A DNA stretch of 64,000 nt from Tetraselmis striata (taxonomy: Eukaryota; Chlorophyta; Chlorodendrophyceae; Chlorodendrales; Chlorodendraceae). Position 1 is the first letter of the stretch. Every line of letters begins with the position of its first letter. Positions 24,531 through 36,001 of this stretch are shown here, one piece after another. The notes under the pieces are model-generated. The model was not told the origin of the DNA, did no database searches, and saw only the letters and a program-made list of their open reading frames with translations. The stretch covers positions 124,001-188,000 of the forward strand of contig VCJN01003491.1 of assembly GCA_006384855.1 (NCBI GenBank), given 5' to 3'. Both the position numbers and the translations under genes were made by a program.

Positions 24531-25339
24531 GGAACCCACTCACGCAGCGGGCACGCGCGTAGGGGGTAGGCAAGAGTGTCGTCCTGGTCAACGGATGCGC
24601 TGTCGTGGTCTATGTCAAAGGGTAGAAGCAGGACACCGGCATGATGGCGACGTCTCCACCGAGCCGACCGTCGCGCGGCGGTCGCGCGCGCGAGCTACGC
24701 GCGGTGCATGCGCCGGGAACATCAGTCAAAAGTACTGATTTTTGAATAACACATAATGTACTGTGGTGAACCGGGTTCACCATGAACGGGTTTCCCTGTT
24801 TTTATTGTTGATATGCAGCTGCATTTCTGTGTCGCTATTGTCGCTATATCGGCAAATTCTTCAGCACCAGTCGAGCAGTCGAGATGGCGTGCTGTGATAA
24901 ATCCAGAGCTATTTGTAATCCTTATAGCCATTTGTGATCGCTATTTGCGACCGCCGCCACCCGCGTTGCCATAACTACCGTCCCTTCACCCTCTCGTCGC
25001 CCGCCACGAAAACGCGCCGCTCAGATCTTCCGTAGTTGCCCGTTAAAATCCCAAATCCAGGATAGTGCTCAGTAACATAAAATAAGCCCTACATCAATTA
25101 CCGGCGGCGGCACATCAGGTACGGATTCCTGCAGCGACATCCCTAGCAACCCTTTTCCGCCTTTGCCCCCAGTACACAGCCACTCCCGCCTTTGCCCCAG
25201 TGCACAGCTACTTTCCCCTCCCTTCCTCAACTGCTGCCTGCACGCTCCGACCAAGTACTTTCGTTGGACTGCAGCCGTTGCGCCTGCTGCTCGCCAGGGC
25301 CACCCACGATCCAGTAGCACACCGACGCAAAGGGGCAGC

Positions 25340-26952
25340 ATGGGTGTCTCGCTTGGAGTTGCGGCTCGCACCGTGCCGGCAGGCACGACGTCTGCCCCGG
25401 CTCGCACCCGTCGTCAGACCCCCAGCGTGAAGGCCAGTGCCAGCGCTCATCGGGGACCTTGCGCTGCGCTGCGACTGGTGAACAGGGTCACCCACGGGAG
25501 GACCGCGCTGCAGCGTCCTGAGAAGAGGTATTACCAAGCTCCGCCGGTGTGGTATCAAAACCCGGCCCGCCGCAGCCACCGCGGTACGCTGACTCAGTCC
25601 CGCCCGTTTCCGCCCGTTTTCCCCTGTAAGGCGCCTATCTATGCCCAGATCAACCAGGTCTCGCGTCGTGCTCGCTGCATGGGGGGCTGACGTGCAGTTC
25701 GAAGAGGCGGCCGTCGTCGAGGTCGACAAGGCTGCCAGCAACGTATGTTCACCTCGGATGTATTTACCCTACCACGCAACGCGCAGTATGTGTTGATGGC
25801 AATTGGTGCGAGGCATTGTAACACTGACATCCGCTACCTTTTGGCAGATATGGGCTCTGACCCTCGATGTTGGAGCCATCAGCCAGGGCTACGCAAAGCC
25901 AGGCCAGTTCATCCAGGCAAAGGTCGGCGACTCAAAGCCCGGCTTTTTTGCCATCGCTTCCCCACCCACAACAGACAACAACATGCAGGGCCTGCTTAAG
26001 CTGCTTGTTAAAGGGCAAGGAGAGACCGCGGAGCTTATGTGCAAGCTGTCCCCTGGTATGCTGCAGGGCTCCCATCGCCTGTAGTGTCTGGTGATGGGGT
26101 GTATGGGGAATCAGTACCCGATTGCGCTCTGGGTAGGACACATCAGTACTTGCTAATGCCACGCTGATTCCGCAGGCGACAAGCTGAGCGTCAGCAGTGT
26201 CATGGGCAAGGGTTTTCCTGTTGAAAACATCCCCGCGGCCGAGTTTCCGAAGGTTTTCATCTTCGCCACTGGTTCTGGCATCAGGTGAGGATAATCGAGG
26301 CGCCACCCGTATGCCCGTGATGGCATCATGGTCCATGCATTCGCAGAATTCCCGTGCTCTAACCTGTCACCTCTGCTACCTTTGCAGCCCCATCAAAGCG
26401 CTGATCGAGTCAGGCTCGCTGGAAGCTACGGAGAGGAGTAACGTGACACTGTACTACGGAGCCTCCGACACGGAGGCAATGGCGTGCACGGTACAAGGCC
26501 ACATGCTCGCCTCTGAAATACTCGACGCATGTATGGCTGTTATGCTACATTGCGGAGCACATTCGGTGAACTGACAAGCCTGACGCAATTCCTATTAATT
26601 TTCAGGATGACTTCAAGGCCTGGGAGGCGCTTGGCGTGACGGTTGTGCCGGTGCTTTCATCCGTCGGAAAGGGCTATGTCCAGGATGTGTTCCTGGCCGA
26701 GGCTGCCATGGCAGACGGGGAAGGGACCGCAGCTATCCTGTGCGGGCAGAAGGAGATGGCCATGGTAAGTCATGCTGCAACGCATCTGACCATGCGTTTC
26801 CTTGTGCCCGGCTTCCTGCATTGGCTTGTGCCTGTCCGTTCTACCGGCTCATGCCTTGACCTAGATTGTTTCGGCTTGCTTGGCTACAGGCCATCAATGC
26901 AGCTCTGACCGGAAAGGGAGTGCCATCAGACAAGATCCTCACTAACTTTTAA
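25340..26952 (+). CDS. FNR-like NAD(P)-binding oxidoreductase (PKIWI502-like), probably plastid
   Basis: A ferredoxin-NADP-reductase-like flavin/NAD(P) oxidoreductase close in pattern to plant fruit protein PKIWI502; its substrate is unknown. Exons are 25340-25477, 25698-25742, 25848-26055, 26176-26284, 26388-26490, 26606-26764 and 26890-26952, all GT-AG and in phase, giving 274 residues. Exon 1 encodes an Arg/Ser/Ala-rich, acid-free leader (MGVSLGVAARTVPAG to VKASASAH) that fits a plastid transit peptide. The FAD-binding barrel includes PGQFIQAKVG and KPGFFAIASPP; the NAD-binding half has MGKGFPVENIP, VFIFATGSGISPIKALIE, NVTLYYGASD, GYVQDVF and ILCGQKEM, and it ends at KILTNF. The link from exon 1 to exon 2 is the least certain. 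An AATAAA lies near 27013. Confidence 0.85.
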
Positions 26953-29308
26953 TTGCTCGTCAATCCATCTTTTAATGTTGATGCGCATCGCGCTCTCACA
27001 GACAACTGCGGCAATAAAAGGAATCTGCACTCACCGCGTGCCTGTCCATAGTGTTAAAAGTGGCTGAACATCTGTGTGCTCATCCCGCACCCATTTCTGT
27101 TCTCTGCTTCCATTTTATCTACAACCCTATAATTAATTGATGTTATTAATGGTTTCGTTTCTTTTAGAAGTGAGCGTTCACGTACAGGACATGCTGCAGA
27201 GGGCAGATAGTCACGTGAGACTGGCACGGTTTTAGATTGAACAAAGGGGCATGCTGTTGGGGTGCTGCTAGCAAGTAGGCACGTGTTACTCCACTTGTTG
27301 CTTTGCTCATGCATACCATTGCCGCGCATAGCCACATCTCGCAACAGTTCATGTCATACAGGGGGGCAACCAGTTCTTACTTATCGTACTTTGCGTATCG
27401 CTGGTCGCGCCCATCCTGATTCACGATGGCAAATCATGACTGGCCCAGGGTGCAAGTACTTCTATTAAAAGTTGCGAGCACTATAAAAAATTGCGTGATT
27501 GTGACCGCAGCGTTGAAGCGAGTATGAGTTGATGCGAGTATGGGTACCAGCAGCTGACCAAACCAATACCTATTATGAGATGTTAAAAAGGCATGCTGCA
27601 TGTATCCTGGACAACATACATATCAGGATTATCTATTATGTTTCTGAGGGGGTTTGCCCTGACAAGTACTTAGACCACGTCTAATCCTTGGTAGCAGATA
27701 CCGTACGAGCCCTGTTAGGATTTCCCTGTCCGGCTTTCGCTGGTAGATTAGTATGTTTTTCCTGTGTAAATGGATCCACGGGCGGCACAGTTTAGCGCCT
27801 GCCCCAATAATGCTGCGCCACCGCCGCCCGCCTGCGTGCGCCGCGTAAGTAAGAGTCAGGTACGGTACATGTACCCGTACCAGCATACGAGGTTTAGGGT
27901 TTAGGCCTGCCGGCCGTTTGTGACTTACACCGCATGTACGAGGTACTACGGGTTTATTACAGGAATATCGCGGATTGATACACAGGTGCTGCCACGCGTA
28001 CATGCATACGACAGGCACCGTATATCCGGTGATATTATTTCGCCCCAGCGCGCCGGGAATAATGTATACGAGTACTCGTATCAACGACATTGCAATACAT
28101 ACAATAGTAGTGATTAGTAGGCCATCGCCATTAAATGTGCTGTTTTAGGTGCCCCCCCCCCCCCCCCCTGTTAACACCAGTGTTGGTAAACTAATGCATA
28201 TGTACAATGTATGTCAGGGCATACCTTAGTACTCTAGTACATATCCTCATTCATTGATGGTCCGCACTAGCACTGCGCGCGCACACTAGGCAGCCAGGCA
28301 GGCACCGCTACGCTTGCCTAGGTGCGTGCGGCGCCCTGGCGGGTTTGGTCACCTCTCGGTAACCCGCCACTCTCCGCGCTTCATGCTCCCTCCCACAGTC
28401 CCCGGCCCACGCCCGCACATGGACCTGCACATGGCGGGTTGGTAGGGACGCTACGCACAACAAGTCATGGGCCCTCTACTAGGGAGAGTGGTCTTTAATG
28501 TACCCCCGCATGAAGTCCGTCTGGGCGGGAAGCCCGGACGTAAAACTGAGACCACCGCAGCCTGAAGCTAGGGCTCTCGACATTGCACGTCGATCTTGCG
28601 GCGCAATGTCGTCTCAAGATTCGCGCACCTTCAGCGAAATAAGCGCACACCTGGAAGTTGCTTTGGCTACCATGACACCGGCGACTGCCATGTACGGGCT
28701 TGCCAGCTATAAAGACGCTAGCGACCGCCGCGTATTGCAGTTCCCGTCCGAACCCACAGTTTCTCGGCTCGGCCGATCGGAAACTTCGGGCAACGCTTAA
28801 ATTGTCGACCAGTCGAAAATTCGTATATATACTCTCGGAGCTCCACACTATGCACGGACGGCAACAACATGGGCAACAACATGGGCGTTGGCTACCACGT
28901 CACGCCAGCTACCGCGCCGCTGCGCGCTGCCATTTACATTGCTCTCAGTGTTGTGCCCGCTCGGCTCGACCGTTTAGAAATTAGTATGCGAAGCTCAGCA
29001 CACCAACGCCGAGGAGAAGCGGCCAGCCGAGACTTAGTCCGCTCGACAACACGCCAGACAATGCATGGCAGACTGCCTACTCTCTAGGCTAGCGACCGAC
29101 GCCAGCAACTCTTCGACTGATTAAGTTCGGCACACAGAGGAGGCGGGAGCTCAACAATTCCAGAGAAGCGTAACTCGACGCAAGCCTGCTTCGCTCGACA
29201 CCGTCCGGCTAAAGCCCAGCGGTTAGACTTCCTTGAGGGCCAGGCAGCCCCGATCCACACCGAGGTCAAGACAGCATGGCAGGCTGCCTCTCCATCTGGT
29301 AGGCTAGC
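26953..29308. other. Intergenic stretch, no recognised gene
   Basis: Contains the likely 3' UTR of the oxidoreductase gene, a poly-C tract (28152-28168), and a GGTTTAGGGTTTAGG telomere-like word near 27891. Near 29070-29100 and 29275-29308 there are two similar stretches of about 30 bp (ATGGCAGRCTGCC followed by TAGGCTAGC). No open frame here resembles a known family. The right end is the insertion point of the gypsy element. Confidence 0.55.
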
Positions 29309-29718
29309 TGTTATACTCCATTTCCCTATAGCCATAATGTTCTGCTATACTAGCAGGTATAACCCCGCAAAGGTAGTACGACTACGCATCCGCGGAGTCG
29401 CTGTACATATTAGTATTGCGGGCGTAAATATTAGTAGTATAAGGCCGAGGACTGTTCTGGAATTCTCTAGAGTTCTCTGACTCAAGCCTTACGTGGCTAA
29501 CACAGCACGGGTATCCCATGACACCCGGCTAACATAGCACAGGTATGACTATGACCTCGGCGGGTATAAATACCGCCTCGGACAAGTCTACTAGGAGAAT
29601 TCAGAGACAGAACTATAACCCAGGAACCCCTGTAACCAGAAGAGATTGGCCATACTTTCTAAATCCTTCCGCTGCATCCTAAAGGGCCTAAAGAACAGGC
29701 TTAAGCTAGAGCCTAACA
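29309..29718 (+). repeat. 5' LTR of gypsy element
   Basis: Matches 35589-36001 almost base for base. It begins TGTTATACTCC and ends GCCTAACA. A TATAAATA at 29565-29572 is a good candidate for the element's own promoter. Confidence 0.95.
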
Positions 29719-29738
29719 CTTGGTTTCGGAGCTTAGAC
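29719..29738 (+). other. Candidate primer-binding site
   Basis: TGGTTTCGGAGC lies two to three bases after the 5' LTR. The leading TGG would pair with the CCA end of a tRNA, as is usual for Ty3/gypsy. The tRNA species was not determined. Confidence 0.6.
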
Positions 29739-29757
29739 AGCGGTAAGCGACGTAAAG

Positions 29758-30762
29758 ATGGCTACACCAGGAGAGACACCACCTGAGGACAGCGGAAGCT
29801 TTCCGGTAGCGGCCACTACCGGCGAAGCACAGCCGATTCCGCTCGAAGGAGGTCAAGAGGGCACGCAACCGACCCTCGCAGACATGATGAGCATGCTTCA
29901 ACGACTAGCCGACCGAGTCGAGACTATGTCGACGGAGCAAGCGAGGATGCAAGATGTAGCGCAAGCTACAACGGCGGCAACGGCGGAGATTCGCCGCTTG
30001 GACGAGTACGTGCGACAAGGCTTCAGTCATTTCGACGACCGAGTGAACCGGAGCCGAGTTGTAGAGCAGCAGATGCGAGACCAGCTTCGTTCTGCCCGGA
30101 CCAGCGACATGCCTGGGCTCATGCCGAGCGATGTGAAACCAGCGAAGATCGAGAAGCTATCGACTACGAATATCGACGAGCTACGGAACTGGTTTCGTCA
30201 TGCACGGGGTTACCTGAAATATCACAACGTAAACCCGGAGGAACCTCGTAGCGTGTACTGGGCATCTGGCTATTTTCACGGACCCGTATCCAAGTGGTGG
30301 TACGCGCAAGTGGCGAGTACGCACGACGAAATTGGCGGCGGTTTTACCGGTATTACGCACATGGAGGCGGCACTAATCACCGAATTCTGTGGACGTACAC
30401 CGGCGAAGCAAGCTCGTATCAATCTGGATCGCGCGACACAGCGGACTACAGTACAGAAGTACGCGAATTATTTCCGCGAGCAACTACTGGAGTTACCACA
30501 TCGTCACGAGGAAGATAATGTACATGACTTCCAGCGCGGACTGAAACCCCATATTCGAAAGGAAGTTGCCCTGAAAAACCCTAAGACCCTGGCAGAAGCT
30601 GTACAGGCAGCTCTGGCTGTTGAAGCTGCGGAGCGGGAGACAGATGTGCACCGCGAGATCCGTCGCGAGCGCCTAAACATCATGGACGACGATGGCGACG
30701 ACGACGAGCAGTACTACAGCAGTGCTGAGGGTGAGCTACAGAACAAGAAGACGACCTGTTGA
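29758..30762 (+). CDS. gag-like protein of the gypsy element
   Basis: A 334-residue frame beginning just after the primer site. An acidic, Pro/Gly-rich N-terminus and a short helical stretch (residues 40-100) precede the capsid-like region, with ELRNWFRHARGYLKYHNVNP and KWWYAQVAS, in the retrotransposon gag family pattern. A CCHC zinc knuckle (CFICRAKGHVASAC) is encoded immediately downstream at about 30815-30860. Confidence 0.85.
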   Translation: MATPGETPPEDSGSFPVAATTGEAQPIPLEGGQEGTQPTLADMMSMLQRLADRVETMSTEQARMQDVAQATTAATAEIRRLDEYVRQGFSHFDDRVNRSRVVEQQMRDQLRSARTSDMPGLMPSDVKPAKIEKLSTTNIDELRNWFRHARGYLKYHNVNPEEPRSVYWASGYFHGPVSKWWYAQVASTHDEIGGGFTGITHMEAALITEFCGRTPAKQARINLDRATQRTTVQKYANYFREQLLELPHRHEEDNVHDFQRGLKPHIRKEVALKNPKTLAEAVQAALAVEAAERETDVHREIRRERLNIMDDDGDDDEQYYSSAEGELQNKKTTC

Positions 30763-31057
30763 TGGCGCGGCGATTGACCGAGGAGGAGTTTGAGAGATTT
30801 AAGAAGGAAGGTCGCTGCTTTATCTGCAGGGCGAAAGGTCATGTTGCGTCCGCGTGCCCGAGCAAGAAGAAGAAGATTTCTGAATATCGACCCAGAAAGA
30901 CCCGGCCGGGAAACTAAGACGTGAGTCGGCCGCGCGCGGCGCGCGACAGGGTGAAGGACTGTCCCCTAAAACGGCTCGCGAGACTACAGAAGTACAGCCC
31001 TCGTATCCTCGAACGACACTGAGGCCTGATTTCCTCCACAAGGATTTCAGCGACTGG

Positions 31058-34000
31058 ATGGTACATCGCGAATTATTTCACGAGTACACGAAGAAATACG
31101 GACCCTGCGACCTGGACGGAGCTTGCGATAATGACGGCCTGAATTCTCAAGTTTCTGGTAGTTTTTGCTGTCCGACGCGCCCATTTCAGGAACAGGATCT
31201 CGGAGAATATCGGCGTATTTGGCTAAATGCCCCGTATGACCGAATTGAAGAATTTTTGGGCCACTACCTTCGACAGAAGTTATTGCATCCGCATCTACGA
31301 GCAATTATTGTGGTCCCAAAATGGTCGCGTAAGCCGTGGTTTCGACTACTTAGAAATTTTCGTCTGGTGGATGAGTTGCCAGCGGAGACTTCTGTGTTTA
31401 CGTGTCCAACGAACGATGGCATAGAAGGTGCGAGACAAGATGTTGGCCCCACTCGATGGGCGACACAGATCTACGCTGACGATGGCGCCGGCGTACGGTT
31501 TCTACCGCAGCACCTGAGAACCCCACCGAAGCCTGAGTGGACGCACTCGAAGGTTCTAGTAACCGATGGAAGACGAGTGCTTCTGACTGTAGAAGACAGC
31601 GGACTGATTTGGTTTCCAGAAGGCAAGCGCGGCGACACGGACGCGACGCCGGAGACAACAGCAGTACGACGATTACTCGAGCAAACTGGGTACCGGGTAC
31701 AGGAGAGCAATCTACGGTACCTCGGCACTCAGCGGACGGGAGACAACCGGTGTCCTGTATACCTGTATCGCGCTCGTCGTAATACTGTACCTACGAAGAC
31801 CCCTTTGAACCGTGCACTATGGACAACCTGGAAGAAATTATTGGAGGCACGAAGTACGGGTTATCTGGAGACGGAGACAGTACGCTACCCACTACGGTAC
31901 GAAAGCTTCGGCGAACAAATTGATGAATATGTCAACCGTAACGTCCGACTACCTGGCGAAGACTCCACATCGCGTTTGTGCAACGTATCTTCACCGAGTG
32001 GTACCCGACTGCTGACTATTACTGGCGAATTGCGAGGACGACACTGTAAAATACTGGTGGACTCTGGTGCAACCGAAAATTTTGCGAGTACCGAATGGGT
32101 GCAATTGCATCAGTGCCCTACAGTATCCGGAGGAAAACACCGTATAAAACTGGCGAACGGCAGTATGAGTACCAGTACCAAACGGCTGAGGAGCGAAGTA
32201 CTTACCGTAGGAGCTTTCGACTATAAATTGGACGCTATAGTTACAGACCTGGAGAAATTCGACATTATTCTCGGACAACCTTGGCTGGAAACAGTTAATC
32301 CTGACATCGACTGGACTGCTAAAATTATTAAACACCGGAAGACTGGACAACACATTGCTACAGCGGAACAGTATACAGTACCTACGACGGTTTACCATCT
32401 GGACGCGGCTAAGATGGCGAAGGAGCTGAGGAAGAGTCGCGGCGAGGAACTGTTTGCTGTTGCGGTACGCGAGGTGTTCGATGCGGTAGCTGAGCTGCGC
32501 ACGGACCAGTCGACCGAGTGGACCGAGGAGCTCAAGGAGTCCCTTATGGAGTTTGCAGACATCATCGCGGAGCCTACTGACCTGCCACCGGAGCGCGAGT
32601 TCGACTTTGAGATCAACCTGGAGAGTGATGAACCCCCCAAGGAACGAACGTACCGTATGTCACCAGCGGAGTTGCAGGAGGTACGGTCACAACTGGAGGA
32701 ATTGTTGGCAAAAGGGTGGATTCGTCCGTCCAAGTCAAACTACGGCGCCCCAATTTTATTTGTGCGTAAGAAAGACGGCACTCTGCGTATGTGTGTGGAC
32801 TACCGTAAATTGAATGACCTTACGAAGAAAGACCGGACCCCGCTTCCTCGCATCGACGAATTATTGGACTCATTGCATGGTGCGACTATTTTCAGTACTC
32901 TGGACCTGTACAAAGGCTACCATCAAGTACGAATTAAACCGGAAGACATCCACAAAACAGCGTTCCGGACACACTATGGACTCTACGAGTACTGTGTGTT
33001 ACCTTTCGGCTTGACAAACGCCCCAGCTGGATTCCAGACTATGATGAACCGTGTTTTGAGCCCATATCTCGGCAAATTCTGCGTGGTATACCTGGACGAC
33101 GTGCTGATCTACAGCAAGACAGCTGAAGAGCATCTCGAGCACATCAGATTGGTGCTACGGGAGTTGCAACGACACCACTTGCATATCAAGCTGTCGAAGT
33201 GTTCGTTCGGCGGTACTAGCGTGGAGTTTTTGGGCCATATCGTCGAAGCAGGACAGATCAAGATGGACCCCCGGAAGGTGGAAGCAGTTCAACAGTGGCC
33301 CGTGCCGAAGACAGTAAAGGACGTACGAGGTTTTCTCGGCCTTGCTGGCTATTACCGCAAGTTCATCCATAACTTCGCGGCTATTGCGGCGCCACTACAT
33401 GACCTGACGAAGAATCAACCGGAGTTTGTGTGGACGCCTCGTGCTGATGCGGCGTTTCGTGCATTAAAGGACGCAATGGTACGAGCACCTGTACTGAGTA
33501 TACCGGACACATCTGCGGACGCCCGTTACACATTGTATACAGATGCTTCTGGATTTGCAGTGGGAGCTGTGCTGCTGCAAGATCAAGGCTCAGGACTTCG
33601 ACCTGTCGCGTACCATGCACGCAAGATGAACAAACACGAAGTTCACTACCCGGTACATGAGCAAGAGTTGTTAGCGGTTCGTGATGCACTCATCAAGTTC
33701 CGATGCTACCTTGATGGAGCGGCGGGCTTTACGGTCATCACCGACCATGACACGCTACGGCACTTCTTTCGCCAACGCGATTTGTCGACGCGGCAAGTAC
33801 GATGGCTGCAAGTGTTTGCGCCTTACCAACGACATATGGACATCGTCTACAAGCGAGGAGCTGCCAATCATGCGGACGCCCTCTCTCGGCGACCCGACTT
33901 GAAGGATGCGCTACAGAAGCTAGATCTGCTGAACAACTGGTCAGAAGACGAGGCTGACTGCGAAATAAATTCAGTTTTATTTGCTATGGAGTCGCGACTA

Positions 34001-35503
34001 CAGGCGGACAACAAGTTTTATGACGAAATCAAGACCGCATATGACTCCGACGAGTACCTGAAATCGCGGAAGGCTTTACCATCCTGGCTAGTACGTCACA
34101 GTAATGGTCTACTGTACGCCTACGGCTCACGACTTTACGTACCAAATGTGGCGGACCTGCGACAACGAGCACTGTATGAACTACATGACGCGCCTACTGC
34201 TGGACACCCAGGAGGACGACGACTACTGGCGCGTACTGTGGAACTGTACTGGTGGCCCCGTATGAAACAGACTGTCACTAACTACGTGCGACGCTGCCCT
34301 ACCTGTCAACGTACTAAGGCGGCCCGGCATAAGCCATACGGCTTACTTCAGCCCCATGACGTACCGTCACGACCATTTGAGGTAATATCCCTGGATTTAA
34401 TCACAGATCTTCCGGAGTGCCAGGGGTATGACTCAGTAGTGATTTTCGTATGTCTACTGTCAAAGCGAGTAATTGTTGAGCCAACTACGAAGACAGTTAC
34501 TGCTGAAGGCCTGGCGGAGATTATGCATCGCTCAGTTTTTCGTCATTTCGGCCTACCGGCTAAACTCATCTCTGACCGAGACCCCAGATTTATGTCGGAA
34601 TTCTGGCAAGATATGTTCAAGACCATGGGTACTAAGTTGAACATCTCTACAGCTTTTCATCCAGCAACCGATGGCCAGACGGAACGGACTAACCAAACTT
34701 GGGAGCAAGTGCTACGCTGCTACGTGCACCCCCTGCACGATGATTGGGTCAACCACCTCACCAACGTGGAGTTTGCGATCAACGCTGCTCAGTCGACTTC
34801 GACTACTATGTCCCCTTTCAAGGCGACTTTGGGATTCGAGCCGACTACACCTGCTACTACTCAACTCGCAACCGAGCCGACTCGAGCTCTTCCGGAACAC
34901 GTCAAGTATGTACAGGAGCTTCATCGCTTCGCGCATGATTGCGTACTGGAGGCTCAAACTCGTATGCAGACTGCAGCTAATCGTAAACGACTACCCGTAC
35001 GATTCAAGACCGGCGACAGAGTTAAGCTGAAGGCGTCTCATCTGAAGTTTATTCAGCAACCCTGTGCTAAGCTACGCGATCGCTACGTGGGCCCCTTCGT
35101 CATTACAGAGCAGATCTCGCCAGTTGCTTTCCGATTGCAACTACCTGCGGGCGTACGAGTCCACGACGTGGTGCACGCGAGTATGCTGGAGAAGTGGTAT
35201 GACGACCCTGACCAACCGGCGAAGTCTGAACGAGTACCGATTGTCCATGACGCAGACCGATTCCATGTTCAGGACATACTCGATGTTGCCTTCAACAACA
35301 ATGGCACTGGACTACTGTTTCGAGTGCGATGGGCGTTCCCGTACAACGTACCAAGCGAAGACACCTGGGAGCCCCTACGCGGAGTCAAGCACCTGGACAT
35401 TTTCCGGTCGTTCTTACTGTCTAAACCATACCGACAGTTTACTAAGAGCCCAGACTTCATTCGGTTCCGGAATCGCTACCCAAGCCGAGTACCTTCCGCC
35501 TGA
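31058..35503 (+). CDS. Pol polyprotein of the gypsy element with extra N-terminal domains
   Basis: A 1481-residue frame. Residues 1-120 resemble a Dam/N6-adenine-methyltransferase-like fold (YGPCDLDGACD, then WLNAPYDRIEEFL and IIVVPKW). Residues about 160-243 resemble a Nudix domain (VLVTDGRRVLLTVED, then GKRGDTDATPETTAVRRLLE and TGYRV). The usual pol order follows: aspartic protease (DSGAT near residue 334), reverse transcriptase (YLDDV near 678), RNase H (TDASGFAVGAVLLQ), integrase with its HHCC finger (CPTCQRT near 1081) and catalytic core, and a chromodomain-like end (about 1394-1463: FRVRWAFPY, DTWEPL). The last three modules are certain; the two N-terminal ones are inferred from motifs only. 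Confidence 0.9.
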   Translation: MVHRELFHEYTKKYGPCDLDGACDNDGLNSQVSGSFCCPTRPFQEQDLGEYRRIWLNAPYDRIEEFLGHYLRQKLLHPHLRAIIVVPKWSRKPWFRLLRNFRLVDELPAETSVFTCPTNDGIEGARQDVGPTRWATQIYADDGAGVRFLPQHLRTPPKPEWTHSKVLVTDGRRVLLTVEDSGLIWFPEGKRGDTDATPETTAVRRLLEQTGYRVQESNLRYLGTQRTGDNRCPVYLYRARRNTVPTKTPLNRALWTTWKKLLEARSTGYLETETVRYPLRYESFGEQIDEYVNRNVRLPGEDSTSRLCNVSSPSGTRLLTITGELRGRHCKILVDSGATENFASTEWVQLHQCPTVSGGKHRIKLANGSMSTSTKRLRSEVLTVGAFDYKLDAIVTDLEKFDIILGQPWLETVNPDIDWTAKIIKHRKTGQHIATAEQYTVPTTVYHLDAAKMAKELRKSRGEELFAVAVREVFDAVAELRTDQSTEWTEELKESLMEFADIIAEPTDLPPEREFDFEINLESDEPPKERTYRMSPAELQEVRSQLEELLAKGWIRPSKSNYGAPILFVRKKDGTLRMCVDYRKLNDLTKKDRTPLPRIDELLDSLHGATIFSTLDLYKGYHQVRIKPEDIHKTAFRTHYGLYEYCVLPFGLTNAPAGFQTMMNRVLSPYLGKFCVVYLDDVLIYSKTAEEHLEHIRLVLRELQRHHLHIKLSKCSFGGTSVEFLGHIVEAGQIKMDPRKVEAVQQWPVPKTVKDVRGFLGLAGYYRKFIHNFAAIAAPLHDLTKNQPEFVWTPRADAAFRALKDAMVRAPVLSIPDTSADARYTLYTDASGFAVGAVLLQDQGSGLRPVAYHARKMNKHEVHYPVHEQELLAVRDALIKFRCYLDGAAGFTVITDHDTLRHFFRQRDLSTRQVRWLQVFAPYQRHMDIVYKRGAANHADALSRRPDLKDALQKLDLLNNWSEDEADCEINSVLFAMESRLQADNKFYDEIKTAYDSDEYLKSRKALPSWLVRHSNGLLYAYGSRLYVPNVADLRQRALYELHDAPTAGHPGGRRLLARTVELYWWPRMKQTVTNYVRRCPTCQRTKAARHKPYGLLQPHDVPSRPFEVISLDLITDLPECQGYDSVVIFVCLLSKRVIVEPTTKTVTAEGLAEIMHRSVFRHFGLPAKLISDRDPRFMSEFWQDMFKTMGTKLNISTAFHPATDGQTERTNQTWEQVLRCYVHPLHDDWVNHLTNVEFAINAAQSTSTTMSPFKATLGFEPTTPATTQLATEPTRALPEHVKYVQELHRFAHDCVLEAQTRMQTAANRKRLPVRFKTGDRVKLKASHLKFIQQPCAKLRDRYVGPFVITEQISPVAFRLQLPAGVRVHDVVHASMLEKWYDDPDQPAKSERVPIVHDADRFHVQDILDVAFNNNGTGLLFRVRWAFPYNVPSEDTWEPLRGVKHLDIFRSFLLSKPYRQFTKSPDFIRFRNRYPSRVPSA

Positions 35504-35575
35504 ACTTCAAAATATAATCAAGACTGTAGTTTCCTGTAGTTCTGTGACACCTGCACAGCGAGGACGCTTGTGCTT

Positions 35576-35588
35576 AAGGGGGAGAGAG
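35576..35588 (+). other. Polypurine tract of gypsy element
   Basis: AGGGGGAGAGAG immediately upstream of the 3' LTR, the expected plus-strand primer. Confidence 0.75.
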
Positions 35589-36001
35589 TGTTATACTCCA
35601 TTTCCCTTTAGCCATAATGTTCTGCTATACTAGCAGGTATAACTTCCCGCAAAGGTAGTACGACTACGCATCCGCGGAGTCGCTGTACATATTAGTATTG
35701 CGGGCGTAAATATTAGTAGTATAAGGCCGAGGACTGTTCTGGAATTCTCTAGAGTTCTCTGACTCAAGCCTTACGTGGCTAACACAGCACGGGTATCCCA
35801 TGACACCCGGCTAACATAGCACAGGTATGACTATGACCTCGGCGGGTATAAATACCGCCTCGGACTAGTCTACTAGGCAGAATTCAGAGACAGAACTATA
35901 ACCCAGGAACCCCTGTAACCAGAAGAGATTGGCCATACTTTCTAAATCCTTCCGCTGCATCCTAAAGGGCCTAAAGAACAGGCTTAAGCTAGAGCCTAAC
36001 A
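35589..36001 (+). repeat. 3' LTR of gypsy element
   Basis: Second copy of the LTR at 29309-29718, about 99 percent alike by eye. It ends GCCTAACA; the next base begins DIRS-like sequence. Confidence 0.95.

Larger units (their letters stand above)
29309..36001 (+). mobile_element. Ty3/gypsy LTR retrotransposon (chromovirus-like), looks nearly whole and young
   Basis: A 6.7-kb element with two LTRs of about 410 bp that differ at only four or five places, so it inserted recently. Order: 5' LTR, primer-binding site, gag, zinc knuckle, a long pol open frame, polypurine tract, 3' LTR. LTRs start TGTTA and end TAACA. The 5 bp outside the two ends do not match (CTAGC on the left, ATGAG on the right), so there is no target duplication. 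On the right it directly abuts a DIRS-like fossil. Confidence 0.95.

Noticed and set aside
25803-26952. Translation elongation factor Ts
   Set aside because: First impression only. PGQF, ATGSGISP, LYYGA and CGQK motifs identify an FNR-like oxidoreductase.
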